DNA of 6,546 nucleotides from Collinsella aerofaciens (GTDB lineage Bacteria; Actinomycetota; Coriobacteriia; Coriobacteriales; Coriobacteriaceae): contig RPYR01000204.1 of NCBI GenBank assembly GCA_008671285.1, positions 1-6,546 on the forward strand, written 5' to 3'. The notes under the pieces were generated by a model that did not search any database, was not told where the DNA came from, and saw nothing but the letters and a program-made list of their open reading frames with translations. How positions within the stretch are numbered: the stretch's first letter is position 1; every line of letters begins with the position of its first letter. This document shows positions 1-6,496 of this stretch, in pieces. The position numbers and the translations under genes are program-made.

Positions 1-97
1 CCTTGTCTCTATAGCAAGCCGCGTGAGGGGCGTTTGGGCACTTGACCTCTCCCCTCTCAGGCGATCGGACCTTTCAACGCAGCATTTCAGCAGATAA
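1..97. other. Intergenic region beyond rph, no gene seen
   Basis: I find no supportable coding sequence. GAGGGG (25-30) and CCCCTC (51-56) form a 6-base inverted repeat with a 20-base loop. On the minus strand TGCTATAGA (16-8) looks like a weak extended -10 box that could serve a gene outside the window, but no -35 box accompanies it. Both are low-confidence. Confidence 0.3.
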
Positions 98-133
98 AAC
101 CTACCAAAATAAACCTGTCCCTTTTGGCAGGTT
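98..133 (-). terminator. Terminator-like element with two competing hairpins at the rph stop
   Basis: On the minus strand the arm starting at 133, inside the rph stop codon, can pair in two ways. Hairpin 1 pairs AACCTG (133-128) with CAGGTT (117-112) and runs into TTTATTTT (113-106). Hairpin 2 pairs AACCTGCCAAAA (133-122) with TTTTGGTAGGTT (109-98), 12 pairs with one G-U wobble around a 12-base loop, followed by TT and then ATCTGC. The first has the form of an intrinsic terminator with a weak stem; the second is longer but has a shorter U-run. Either could end the operon transcript. The stem overlapping the stop codon means ribosomes finishing rph would affect folding. A REP-like repeat is another possibility. 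Confidence 0.6.
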
Positions 134-857
134 AGGCGATGGCTTGGCGCTGAAGCTCGATGAGCTCGGCGATACCCTTGTCGCCCAGGTCGAGCAGGGC
201 GTTGAGGCGTTTGCGGTCAAAGGGCGCCTGCTCGCCGGTGCCCTGGAGCTCGATCATCTCGCCGGTGTCGGTGGCGACGAGGTTCATGTCGACCTCGGCA
301 TGGCTGTCCTCGGAATAATCGAGGTCAAGCAGCGTATTGCCGTCGACAACGCCCATGGAGATGGCAGCCACCTGGCCGATAAGCGGGATGCGCTCGATCT
401 TGCCCGCCTCGACCCACATGGCGAGGGCGTCGTGCAGCGCCACCCAGGCGCCGGTGATGCTCGCTGTACGCGTGCCGCCATCGGCCTGAATCACATCGCA
501 GTCGACGGTGACGGTGTACTCGCCGAGCGCCTTCATGTTGACGACGGTACGCAGGCTGCGGCCAATGAGGCACTCGATCTCCATGGAGCGACCCTTGCGG
601 TTGGCGTGCTCGCGTTTGCAACGTTTGCCGGTCGACGCCGGCAGCATGGCGTATTCCGCGGTCACCCAGCCGGCCTTGGCGCCCTTTCGCCAGCCCGGCA
701 CGCCCTCCTCGATAGTGGCGGCGCACAGCACGCACGTGTCGCCGAACTCGGCCAAACACGAGCCGTGGGCGTGCTTCATGACACCACGGGTGAGCTTGAC
801 GGGGCGCAGCTCATTGGCGGCACGGCCGTTGGCGCGGTTGACCTGCATGTACTCCAT
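132..857 (-). CDS. rph: Ribonuclease PH
   Basis: Phosphorolytic 3'-to-5' exoribonuclease that trims the 3' ends of tRNA precursors using inorganic phosphate and releasing nucleoside diphosphates; in the family it works as a hexameric ring. The 241 residues cover the whole RNase PH fold (the E. coli protein is 238). Visible are LRPVKLTRG (17-25), EFGDT (37-41), SIEEGVP-like TIEEGVP (48-54), GWVTAEYAMLP (63-73), CDVIQADGGTRTASITGA (120-137) with phosphate-binding R130, and LDYSEDSHAEVDMN (179-192), where D184 and D190 fit the catalytic aspartates. QGTGEQAPF (205-213) is the usual C-terminal motif. Unlike the inactive rph allele of E. coli K-12, the C-terminus is intact. Last gene of the likely operon. 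The murI-rph link is also known from Actinobacteria such as Mycobacterium, where rdgB follows; here a terminator-like element follows. Confidence 0.97.
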   Translation of the reverse strand: MEYMQVNRANGRAANELRPVKLTRGVMKHAHGSCLAEFGDTCVLCAATIEEGVPGWRKGAKAGWVTAEYAMLPASTGKRCKREHANRKGRSMEIECLIGRSLRTVVNMKALGEYTVTVDCDVIQADGGTRTASITGAWVALHDALAMWVEAGKIERIPLIGQVAAISMGVVDGNTLLDLDYSEDSHAEVDMNLVATDTGEMIELQGTGEQAPFDRKRLNALLDLGDKGIAELIELQRQAIA

Positions 858-864
858 AGAAATA

Positions 865-870
865 TCCTTT
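865..870 (-). promoter_or_regulatory. Ribosome binding site of rph
   Basis: The minus strand reads AAAGGA seven bases before the ATG at 857. A second in-frame ATG three codons later (848) would sit 16 bases from this site, so the first is preferred. Confidence 0.65.
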
Positions 871-910
871 CGGCAAAAGATGTGGCGAAGCCTTTGGGGC
901 TGCCTTACAT

Positions 911-1795
911 CTATTTCAGTTCGTCGATATCGATATGTTCGATGCTCTTAAGCGGCTGACCAAAGATAAAGCTGCCCGCCACCGCAAACTCGGCAATGTT
1001 ATCGGCCGTCGTGGCAAAACGATGCTGCGGCTCGGCGGCGTCGCCCGCCAGCTGCTCGCGGCGCGTGAGGATATCGGTCAGCTCGCGTGTGGTCTCCTCG
1101 GCGGAACTCACGACGCGCACCCCAGGCCCCAGCGCATGGCGGATAGGTCCCACCAACAGCGGAAAATGCGTACAGCCGAGCACCACGGTATCGATACCGT
1201 GGTCGCGCAGCGGCTCAACCGTGGCACCCACCAGCGCACGCACGGCAGGCGTATCGAAGATATCCTCGTTCTCAAGCCACTGTTCCTGCAGATGTGCACC
1301 CGAGGCAAGCTCGTGTTCGACAACCTCGACAAAGCTCGAGGCAGGACAGCCGTATACATCGACGCCGGCATCTAGATCCTGAATGGCGCGCGTGTAGGCG
1401 CCCGAGCGAATGGTGAGGGTGGTGGCGAGCACGCCCACGCGACGCGAGCGGGTGCTGTTGATTGCCGCACGGGCACCCGGCGCGATCACGCCGATCACGG
1501 GAACGTCGAGCACCTGCTGGGCCAGACGCAAGGCCGCAGCGGTCGCCGTATTGCAGGCGATGACCATAATCTTGACGTCGTGCTTCGAAAGCCAACGACC
1601 CGCCTGCAACGCAAACGAGCGCACCTCATCCTCGGTACGCGTGCCGTAGGGACAGCGCTTGGTGTCGCCAAAGTAGTAGACGGACTCGTGCGGCAGCGCC
1701 GTCGCGATGGCGCGCGCAACCGTCAGACCGCCCAAACCAGAATCGAACACGCCAATCGGGCGCGTGTCGCCTGCCGAATTCTCGATATCGGACAT
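911..1795 (-). CDS. murI: Glutamate racemase
   Basis: Cofactor-independent racemase that converts L-glutamate to the D-glutamate used as the second residue of the peptidoglycan stem peptide. The 294-residue protein carries the family's signatures in order: RPIGVFDSGLGGLTV (12-26) with catalytic-site D18 and S19, FGDTKRCPYGTR (42-53), the first catalytic cysteine C81 in ACNTA, GVIAPGA (102-108), and the second cysteine C208 in GCTHFPLL with neighbouring H210. Both cysteines of the two-base mechanism are present, so it should be active. The usual DTAR reads DTKR, a small departure. About 12 residues precede the core, and the ATG follows GGTGAGG closely, which supports this start. It lies 51 bases after the HAD gene and 53 bases before rph, and probably shares their transcript. 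Confidence 0.96.
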   Translation of the reverse strand: MSDIENSAGDTRPIGVFDSGLGGLTVARAIATALPHESVYYFGDTKRCPYGTRTEDEVRSFALQAGRWLSKHDVKIMVIACNTATAAALRLAQQVLDVPVIGVIAPGARAAINSTRSRRVGVLATTLTIRSGAYTRAIQDLDAGVDVYGCPASSFVEVVEHELASGAHLQEQWLENEDIFDTPAVRALVGATVEPLRDHGIDTVVLGCTHFPLLVGPIRHALGPGVRVVSSAEETTRELTDILTRREQLAGDAAEPQHRFATTADNIAEFAVAGSFIFGQPLKSIEHIDIDELK

Positions 1796-1846
1796 TACCT
1801 CACCAGTCTCTCTCGAAAAGACATGTCCAAGTGCGGCGGCGGCGCG

Positions 1847-2758
1847 CTACGAACGCGCCGCGACCAGCAGCTCTGCCGTCGCCGCCCAACCGTCGACAAT
1901 TTTGCCACGCGTAACGAAAGCGTTCTCGCAAGCAGCCAGGAACTCGGGCGCGCCGGCGCTCGTCAGGCCATTCTCGACCAGGCAGAACGTGCCCACGTGA
2001 TCGGCCATGTAGAAGTCGGACTCGGAATCGCCGAGCGCGAGCGTCTCCTCGCGCTCGATCCCTAGGTGCTCGCAGAAGCGCGCAATGGCGACGCCTTTGT
2101 TGAGGCCCGCGGGGTTGATGTTGAATGCGCGACCGTCCTCGACGCGATCGAGCTCGAGCGTCGTCGGCTTGGACAGATGCGTCAGGTGACCGTTGCAGGC
2201 CCACACCAGGCCGCAGCCGGCCTCGTCCAGGATGGCCTGAACCTCATCGTCGGGCACATCGCCGCGCATGCCGACGGTGACCTCACGGTACTTGTAGCCG
2301 GTCGACATGTCGTTGTGATACTCGATCTTGTGCGGCCAGCGGGCGAGGATCTTCTCGCACACGCCGGTCTGCTCGATCACCTGGTGCGGCGTGAGGCCGC
2401 AAGAGGGGTCGTAGGGCATGTCGCCGGTCAGATACTCCCAATCGTTGGCTTTGAGGTCGTACATGACCAGGCCGCCCATCTCGCCGATGTAGGAGTTGAG
2501 ACCGAGCACGCGCGCGTCCTCGTGGATCATGGTACGGTTGCGGCCAGAGGTGGGAACCACCTGAATACCAGCGCGAGCGAGCGCCACGACGGCCTCGACG
2601 AGTTTGGTCGAGGGGTTGCCGTCGTTGTCGCGCAGCACGCACGAGCCGGGTGCAAGCATCGTGGCATCCAGGTCGGTAAAGACGTACTTGACCTTGGCCA
2701 AGCGCTCGCGCATCTCGCCCGAAAGCTCAGCGACGGTCGGCAGGGTATTGTGGGACAT
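1847..2758 (-). CDS. HAD-superfamily phosphatase, Cof/IIB-like, substrate unknown
   Basis: Predicted soluble Mg-dependent phosphohydrolase of 303 residues. Motif I is FTDLDATML (27-35) with nucleophile D29 and acid/base D31; the usual DxDGT reads DLDAT here. Motif II is PTSGRN (69-74), motif III the lysine in GLNKG (K221), and motif IV GDSESD (243-248) with acidic D244 and D248. The roughly 130-residue insert between motifs II and III is a C2-type cap, as in Cof-like and sucrose-phosphate or mannosyl-3-phosphoglycerate phosphatase relatives. No signal peptide or membrane segment is seen. The frame stays open upstream to an ATG at 2800, but that one has no ribosome binding site, whereas the ATG at 2758 follows GGAG by 5 bases and begins at a plausible N-terminus. 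It lies between murE and murI, 51 bases before murI, which suggests co-transcription but does not reveal the substrate. Confidence 0.85.
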   Translation of the reverse strand: MSHNTLPTVAELSGEMRERLAKVKYVFTDLDATMLAPGSCVLRDNDGNPSTKLVEAVVALARAGIQVVPTSGRNRTMIHEDARVLGLNSYIGEMGGLVMYDLKANDWEYLTGDMPYDPSCGLTPHQVIEQTGVCEKILARWPHKIEYHNDMSTGYKYREVTVGMRGDVPDDEVQAILDEAGCGLVWACNGHLTHLSKPTTLELDRVEDGRAFNINPAGLNKGVAIARFCEHLGIEREETLALGDSESDFYMADHVGTFCLVENGLTSAGAPEFLAACENAFVTRGKIVDGWAATAELLVAARS

Positions 2759-2763
2759 GGTTA

Positions 2764-2767
2764 CTCC
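2764..2767 (-). promoter_or_regulatory. Ribosome binding site that sets the HAD phosphatase start
   Basis: The minus strand reads GGAG here, five bases before the ATG at 2758. The other in-frame ATG, 42 bases upstream at 2800, is preceded by a C/A-rich stretch with no purine-rich site. This is the basis for choosing the 303-residue over the 317-residue product. Confidence 0.7.
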
Positions 2768-2823
2768 GTTTACGTAGAAGGGTTTGGACTTGGACGGCAT
2801 GTTTTGATTGAGGGAACACGCTT

Positions 2824-2856
2824 ATGGCGACAGCGCACTCAGGGCGCCGCCGCCAT
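2824..2856 (-). repeat. Imperfect hairpin between murE and the HAD gene
   Basis: ATGGCG (2824-2829) pairs with CGCCAT (2851-2856), and GCGC (2833-2836) with GCGC (2844-2847), separated by a symmetric 3-by-3 internal loop and closed by a 7-base loop. It begins 10 bases after the murE stop. No T-tract follows on the minus strand, so it is not a typical intrinsic terminator. It could mark an mRNA processing or stability site that sets the level of murE relative to downstream genes, but this is inference. Confidence 0.35.
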
Positions 2857-2865
2857 CATGGTTCA

Positions 2866-4428
2866 TTAGTCAAACTGGGTAACATCGATCAGGCGATTGG
2901 CCAGCGAAAGGTCGCTCTCGATGGGCACGAACTCGTCGCCCACGTGCATGAGCTCCTCGTCACCCTTTGCCAGCAGCAAGACAATGGTGGGAGCATCGGG
3001 GTTGACGTACTCCTCGCGCGCCGCCTTGAACGCCGCATGCACAGCGGCTTCGCGATCGAGGATGATCTTGTTCGGCGTATCGTCGGGAACATGTTCGGCA
3101 AGCTCGCGACAGACCTTCATCGGGTCCTCGTGAGCCGGGTCCTCATTGGCAAAGATCATCAGGTCGGAATACGGTGCGGCCTCGCGCGGAAGCTGCTCGC
3201 GGCGCTCCTGCGCCTTGCCGCCGGCAGCGCCAAACACCGCAATGACCGGACTAGCGGGAAACGCGCGCTTGACCGACGAGAAAAGCGAGCGGAACGAAAG
3301 CTGGTTGTGCGCGTAGTCGACGACACAAATCACGCGGCCGTCCTTCGACTCCACGACCTCCATACGGCCCGGCACACGCAGTTTTGAGAGGCCCTTCTTG
3401 ATGGCATCGATACCGATGCCGATCTCGCGCGCAGCGGCGATAGCGACCAGCGCGTTCTCCACGTTAAAGTCGCCCGCGATACCCAGCAGGACCTTCTCCC
3501 CCGCCTCGGACTCGTCGGCACACAAGCCATGCAAGTTGAACTCGATGCTAAAGCCGACCATGCGTACGTCGCTCGCCCACAGACTTGCCTCGGGATGCTC
3601 GACGCCAACGGTCACCAAGCGCTCGGCCGTCGACGCTGCCTCTAGCACACGGTCAACCTCTTCGGTGCCTAGATTCACCACGGCGGTCTTTGCCTGGTCA
3701 AAGATCCTGAGTTTGCTCTCAAAATAATCCTCAAACGTGGGGTGTTCGATCGGCGAGATGTGGTCGCGGCCGATGTTGAGGAAGCACGCCACGTCAAACG
3801 GCAGATTCTCGACGCGTTGGTACTTGAGCGCCTGGCTCGAGACCTCCATGACCATGGACTGGCGACCGGACGTGCGGCAGTTGGCGATATGGCGCCAAAC
3901 CTCGGGGGCCTCGGGCGTGGTGTTGGTGCTCTCGTAGCACTCGATACCATCGTCGGTACTCACCGAGCCGATCATGCCGCAGGACTCGCCCGCCGCCTTG
4001 ATGATGGACTGGAGCATAAAAGCGGCCGTGGTCTTTCCCTTGGTGCCGGTGATGCCCACGATCTTGACGTCGTGGTCGGGACGGTCGTAGACCTCCGGCG
4101 GCAACAGGGCCATGGCCGTGCGAACACTATCAACAACCAGCATCGCAGCACCGCTCTCCTGCGCCAGCGGCTCCAGAGACTCGACCAGCGACTCCTCGCA
4201 CACAAATGCGACGGCGCCCGCATCGAGCGCCATGCTCAAAAACGCGGGCTTAAAGGCAGCACCTTTGCAAAAGAATACGTCACCTGCCGAGACCGCGCGC
4301 GAATCAAACGAGCAGCCGGTCACGGCGCGCTCGTCAACCTGCTCTGATGCGCGCAGCTCGCCGCACACATCGAGAAGCTTGGCAAGCGTATCGACCGTGG
4401 TCACGGTCGCGGAATCCGAATGGTGCAT
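2866..4428 (-). CDS. murE: UDP-MurNAc-tripeptide synthetase (MurE family), probably lysine/ornithine type
   Basis: ATP-dependent cytoplasmic ligase that adds the third residue to UDP-MurNAc-L-Ala-D-Glu. The 520 residues show the three Mur ligase domains: an N-terminal substrate domain with FDSR (41-44); a central ATPase domain with P-loop GITGTKGKTT (125-134), STNTTPEAPE (167-176), MEVSSQAL (194-201), RDHISPIEHP (221-230) and YFESK (235-239), whose K239 fits the carbamoylated lysine; and a C-terminal domain with DYAHNQLSF (371-379), GAAGGKAQERR (400-410) and NEDPAHEDP (428-436). Diaminopimelate-adding MurE has DNPR at the last site; here Arg is replaced by Ala, as in lysine-type enzymes. The IEHPTFEDYF and G-K-x-x-x-R-R patterns recall streptococcal MurE. 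The start has AAAGGTG (4433-4439) just before the ATG. First gene of a likely four-gene operon. The family is sure; the amino acid substrate is inferred. Confidence 0.9.
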   Translation of the reverse strand: MHHSDSATVTTVDTLAKLLDVCGELRASEQVDERAVTGCSFDSRAVSAGDVFFCKGAAFKPAFLSMALDAGAVAFVCEESLVESLEPLAQESGAAMLVVDSVRTAMALLPPEVYDRPDHDVKIVGITGTKGKTTAAFMLQSIIKAAGESCGMIGSVSTDDGIECYESTNTTPEAPEVWRHIANCRTSGRQSMVMEVSSQALKYQRVENLPFDVACFLNIGRDHISPIEHPTFEDYFESKLRIFDQAKTAVVNLGTEEVDRVLEAASTAERLVTVGVEHPEASLWASDVRMVGFSIEFNLHGLCADESEAGEKVLLGIAGDFNVENALVAIAAAREIGIGIDAIKKGLSKLRVPGRMEVVESKDGRVICVVDYAHNQLSFRSLFSSVKRAFPASPVIAVFGAAGGKAQERREQLPREAAPYSDLMIFANEDPAHEDPMKVCRELAEHVPDDTPNKIILDREAAVHAAFKAAREEYVNPDAPTIVLLLAKGDEELMHVGDEFVPIESDLSLANRLIDVTQFD

Positions 4429-4462
4429 CTTTCACCTTTCTCAGCCATTTGGCAGGGACGGT

Positions 4463-4491
4463 TTTATAGTAACTGAAACGCACCCACGCAA
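4463..4491 (-). promoter_or_regulatory. Candidate promoter of the murE-HAD-murI-rph unit
   Basis: On the minus strand TTGCGT (4491-4486) and TATAAA (4468-4463) are separated by exactly 17 bases. The -35 matches TTGACA only at TTG; the -10 matches TATAAT at 5 of 6. Transcription would begin near 4456, leaving a leader of about 28 bases. The -35 box overlaps the end of the T-tract of the asnB terminator, so one unit ends where the next begins. Confidence 0.5.
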
Positions 4492-4514
4492 AAACGGCTC
4501 CCGGAGGAGCCGTT
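4490..4514 (-). terminator. Intrinsic terminator of asnB
   Basis: A perfect 9-base inverted repeat, AACGGCTCC (4493-4501) and GGAGCCGTT (4506-4514), closes a 4-base loop (TCCG on the minus strand). On the minus strand the stem runs into five consecutive T residues (4494-4490), the layout of a Rho-independent terminator. It begins 25 bases after the asnB stop. On the plus strand no T-tract follows, so it works in one direction only. Confidence 0.85.
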
Positions 4515-4539
4515 ACGCGCAGGCGTTCGTAAGCCGAGG

Positions 4540-6420
4540 CTAGGCAGCCTGAACAGCGGGCTGGTCCTCGTCGATAAAGAAGCGCTTGTACCACACTAGG
4601 AACACGAGCGGCGTATAGATCTTGCGCTGGAAATCGCCCTTGCCCGCAAAGTGCAGATCGAGCAGGTGCATGAGCTCGTCGGTATTGAAGAACTCGCTTG
4701 CCCACGGCGCGGTGAAGTACTCCTTGACATAGTCGTACCACTTTTGCTCGCGCAGCCAGTAGACAATCGGCACCGGGAAGCCCACCTTGGGACGAGTGGC
4801 CCACTCATCGGGCAGCGACTTGTTGGCAGCGTGGCGGAGTACCTGTTTGTTGCCGTTCTCGTTGATGCGGTAGCGGTCGGGAATGTGCTCGGCGAATTCC
4901 ATGACTTTGCGGTCCAGGAAGGGTACGCGCAGCTCCAGCGAGTGCGCCATGCACATCTTGTCGGCCTTGAGCAGAATGTCGCCCGGGAGCCACATGTTCA
5001 TGTCCAGGTACTGCTTCTTGACCAGCTCAGGCTGACCCTTCACGCGCGCATAGATGGGAGCGGCAAGCTCGAAGGCGCCGTCGCCGGTGTTGTACTCGGG
5101 CTTGAGCACGCCGTCGACCTCGCGCTCCGGCCATACCAGAGCCTGTCCCAGGAACGACTTCTCGGGGATCTCGGCACCCTTGACCAGGAAGTTATGTCCC
5201 TTGAAGTACGGCATATGCAGCGCCAGGTTACCGAGCGCGCGACGGATGGGCAGCGGCACCATCTTTTTGTACTTGCGCACCGGGACCGTATCCTCGTAGT
5301 AGGCGTAGCCGCCAAAGAGCTCGTCGGCGCCTTCGCCCGAAAGCACGACGGTGACGTCCTTGCGGGCCATCTCGGCCAAGAACCACAGCGGCACGGAAGA
5401 CAGGTTGGACTGCGGCTCGTCCATGTGATACTGGATGTCCTCGAGCGCACCGAAAAACTCGTCGGCGGTAATCATCTTGCGAACGTTCTCGACGCCGAGC
5501 TTATCGGAAAGCTCCTTGGCGTAGTTGGTCTCGTTGAAGTTCTTGTAGTCAAAGCCCACCGAGAAGGTCTTGTCGGGCATGAGGCAAGCGGCGATGTAGC
5601 TGGAATCGACGCCACCGGAGAGGAACGACGCGACCTTGACGTCGGCGATGCGATGGGCCTCGACGCTCTCGTGCACGACCTCGTCCAGCTCGTCGACATA
5701 CTCCTCGAACGGCTTCTCGACGGCAGAGTAATCGCAATCCCAGTAGCGCTCGATGTTCATCTTGCCGGTCGGAATATCGACGGTAAAGTAGTGCGCCGGC
5801 GGCAGCTTGTAGACACCCTCGAAGAAGGTCTCCTCGGTTGCCGAATACTGCAGCGTCATGTACGGACGCAGAGCCTTTTTGTTGACCGCCTTGTGGAAGT
5901 GCGGGTAGTCCAGGAAGCTCTTGATCTCGGAACCAAAGAGCACGCCCGGAGCGCCGTCGCCCGCATCGGCCATGGGATAGTAGTAAAGCGGCTTGATGCC
6001 AAAGATGTCGCGGGCGCCAAAAAGCTTGTTCTTCTTTTTGTCCCAGATGACGAAGGCGTACATACCGCGCAGGCGATCGAGGACGGCCTCGCCCCACTCC
6101 TCGTAGCCGTGCAGGAGACTCTCGGTGTCGGCGCCGCAGTGGAACTTGTAGCCCTTGGCCTCGAGCTCGGAACGGAGTTCTTGGAAGTTGTAGATCTCGC
6201 CGTTGAAGACGATAACGACGCTACCGTCCTCGTTGGCCATGGGTTGAGCGCCAGCCTCGGTCAGGTCGAGGATCGACAGGCGGCGGAAGCCAAGGGCAAC
6301 GCGGCCGTCGATAAACTGACCGCCCATGTCGGGACCGCGATGGACGATGCGGTCCATCATCTTGGTGAGCACCTCGGATTGGTTATCCGTCCCACCGACA
6401 AAACCGACAAAACCGCACAT
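4540..6420 (-). CDS. asnB: Glutamine-hydrolysing asparagine synthetase (AsnB family)
   Basis: Makes asparagine from aspartate, glutamine and ATP in the cytoplasm. The 626-residue product matches the usual 600-630 residue length of the Bacillus-type family. The N-terminal class II glutaminase domain (about 1-210) begins Met-Cys, so Cys2 becomes the nucleophile after Met removal; this fixes the start. Also visible are R46 in RRLSIL, NGEIYN (73-78), ADTE (97-100) and RDIFGIKPLYY (137-147). The synthetase domain (about 235-615) has the ATP-pyrophosphatase loop SGGVDSS (268-274), GEGADELFGGY (362-372) and a conserved ADKMCMAHSLELRVPFLD region (486-503). A ribosome binding site, GAGGGG on the minus strand (6428-6433), lies 7 bases before the ATG. 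A terminator follows 25 bases after the stop, so it appears to be transcribed alone. Family assignment is secure. The acceptor is inferred: some AsnB-family proteins amidate peptidoglycan precursors instead of aspartate. Confidence 0.95.
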   Translation of the reverse strand: MCGFVGFVGGTDNQSEVLTKMMDRIVHRGPDMGGQFIDGRVALGFRRLSILDLTEAGAQPMANEDGSVVIVFNGEIYNFQELRSELEAKGYKFHCGADTESLLHGYEEWGEAVLDRLRGMYAFVIWDKKKNKLFGARDIFGIKPLYYYPMADAGDGAPGVLFGSEIKSFLDYPHFHKAVNKKALRPYMTLQYSATEETFFEGVYKLPPAHYFTVDIPTGKMNIERYWDCDYSAVEKPFEEYVDELDEVVHESVEAHRIADVKVASFLSGGVDSSYIAACLMPDKTFSVGFDYKNFNETNYAKELSDKLGVENVRKMITADEFFGALEDIQYHMDEPQSNLSSVPLWFLAEMARKDVTVVLSGEGADELFGGYAYYEDTVPVRKYKKMVPLPIRRALGNLALHMPYFKGHNFLVKGAEIPEKSFLGQALVWPEREVDGVLKPEYNTGDGAFELAAPIYARVKGQPELVKKQYLDMNMWLPGDILLKADKMCMAHSLELRVPFLDRKVMEFAEHIPDRYRINENGNKQVLRHAANKSLPDEWATRPKVGFPVPIVYWLREQKWYDYVKEYFTAPWASEFFNTDELMHLLDLHFAGKGDFQRKIYTPLVFLVWYKRFFIDEDQPAVQAA

Positions 6421-6471
6421 ATACTATCCCCTCTGCTGTTGCTGGGCATCAAATCGAATCAGTAGCTTTTG

Positions 6472-6477
6472 AGTATA
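6472..6477 (-). promoter_or_regulatory. Candidate -10 box of asnB
   Basis: The minus strand reads TATACT here, a 5 of 6 match to the TATAAT consensus, preceded by GGG. It would start transcription about 45 bases before the asnB ATG. I find no convincing -35 hexamer at 16-18 bases upstream, so the call rests on the -10 box, its position and the AT-rich leader that follows. Confidence 0.4.
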
Positions 6478-6496
6478 CCCGAGGGCGTAAAGAGGG

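Noticed and set aside
858..910. Possible hairpin in the murI-rph gap
   Set aside because: The pairing of GGCTTCGCC and the CCTTTCGGC/GGCGAAG stretch is short or mismatched and has no T-tract; it does not rise above chance.
42..959. 305-codon plus-strand frame opposite rph
   Set aside because: It spans the reverse complement of a strongly conserved RNase PH gene and the rph-murI gap; no domain is recognisable.
2759..2865. Separate promoter for the HAD gene
   Set aside because: TACGTA and similar AT-rich words occur, but none has an acceptable -35 partner at 16-18 bases; co-transcription with murE is simpler.
2066..2869. 267-codon plus-strand frame opposite the HAD gene
   Set aside because: Antisense shadow of a gene with intact catalytic motifs; low-complexity Val/Ala/His/Gly composition and no known motif.
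3742..4347. 201-codon plus-strand frame opposite murE
   Set aside because: Antisense shadow; the minus strand encodes the P-loop and other Mur ligase motifs over the same bases.
4651..6465. 604-codon open frame on the plus strand, antisense to asnB
   Set aside because: It lies almost wholly opposite a textbook asnB. Its translation is rich in Leu, Val, His, Asp and Gly, as expected from reading the complement of a GC-biased gene, shows no recognisable domain, and has no convincing ribosome binding site. A codon-usage or conservation test would settle it.
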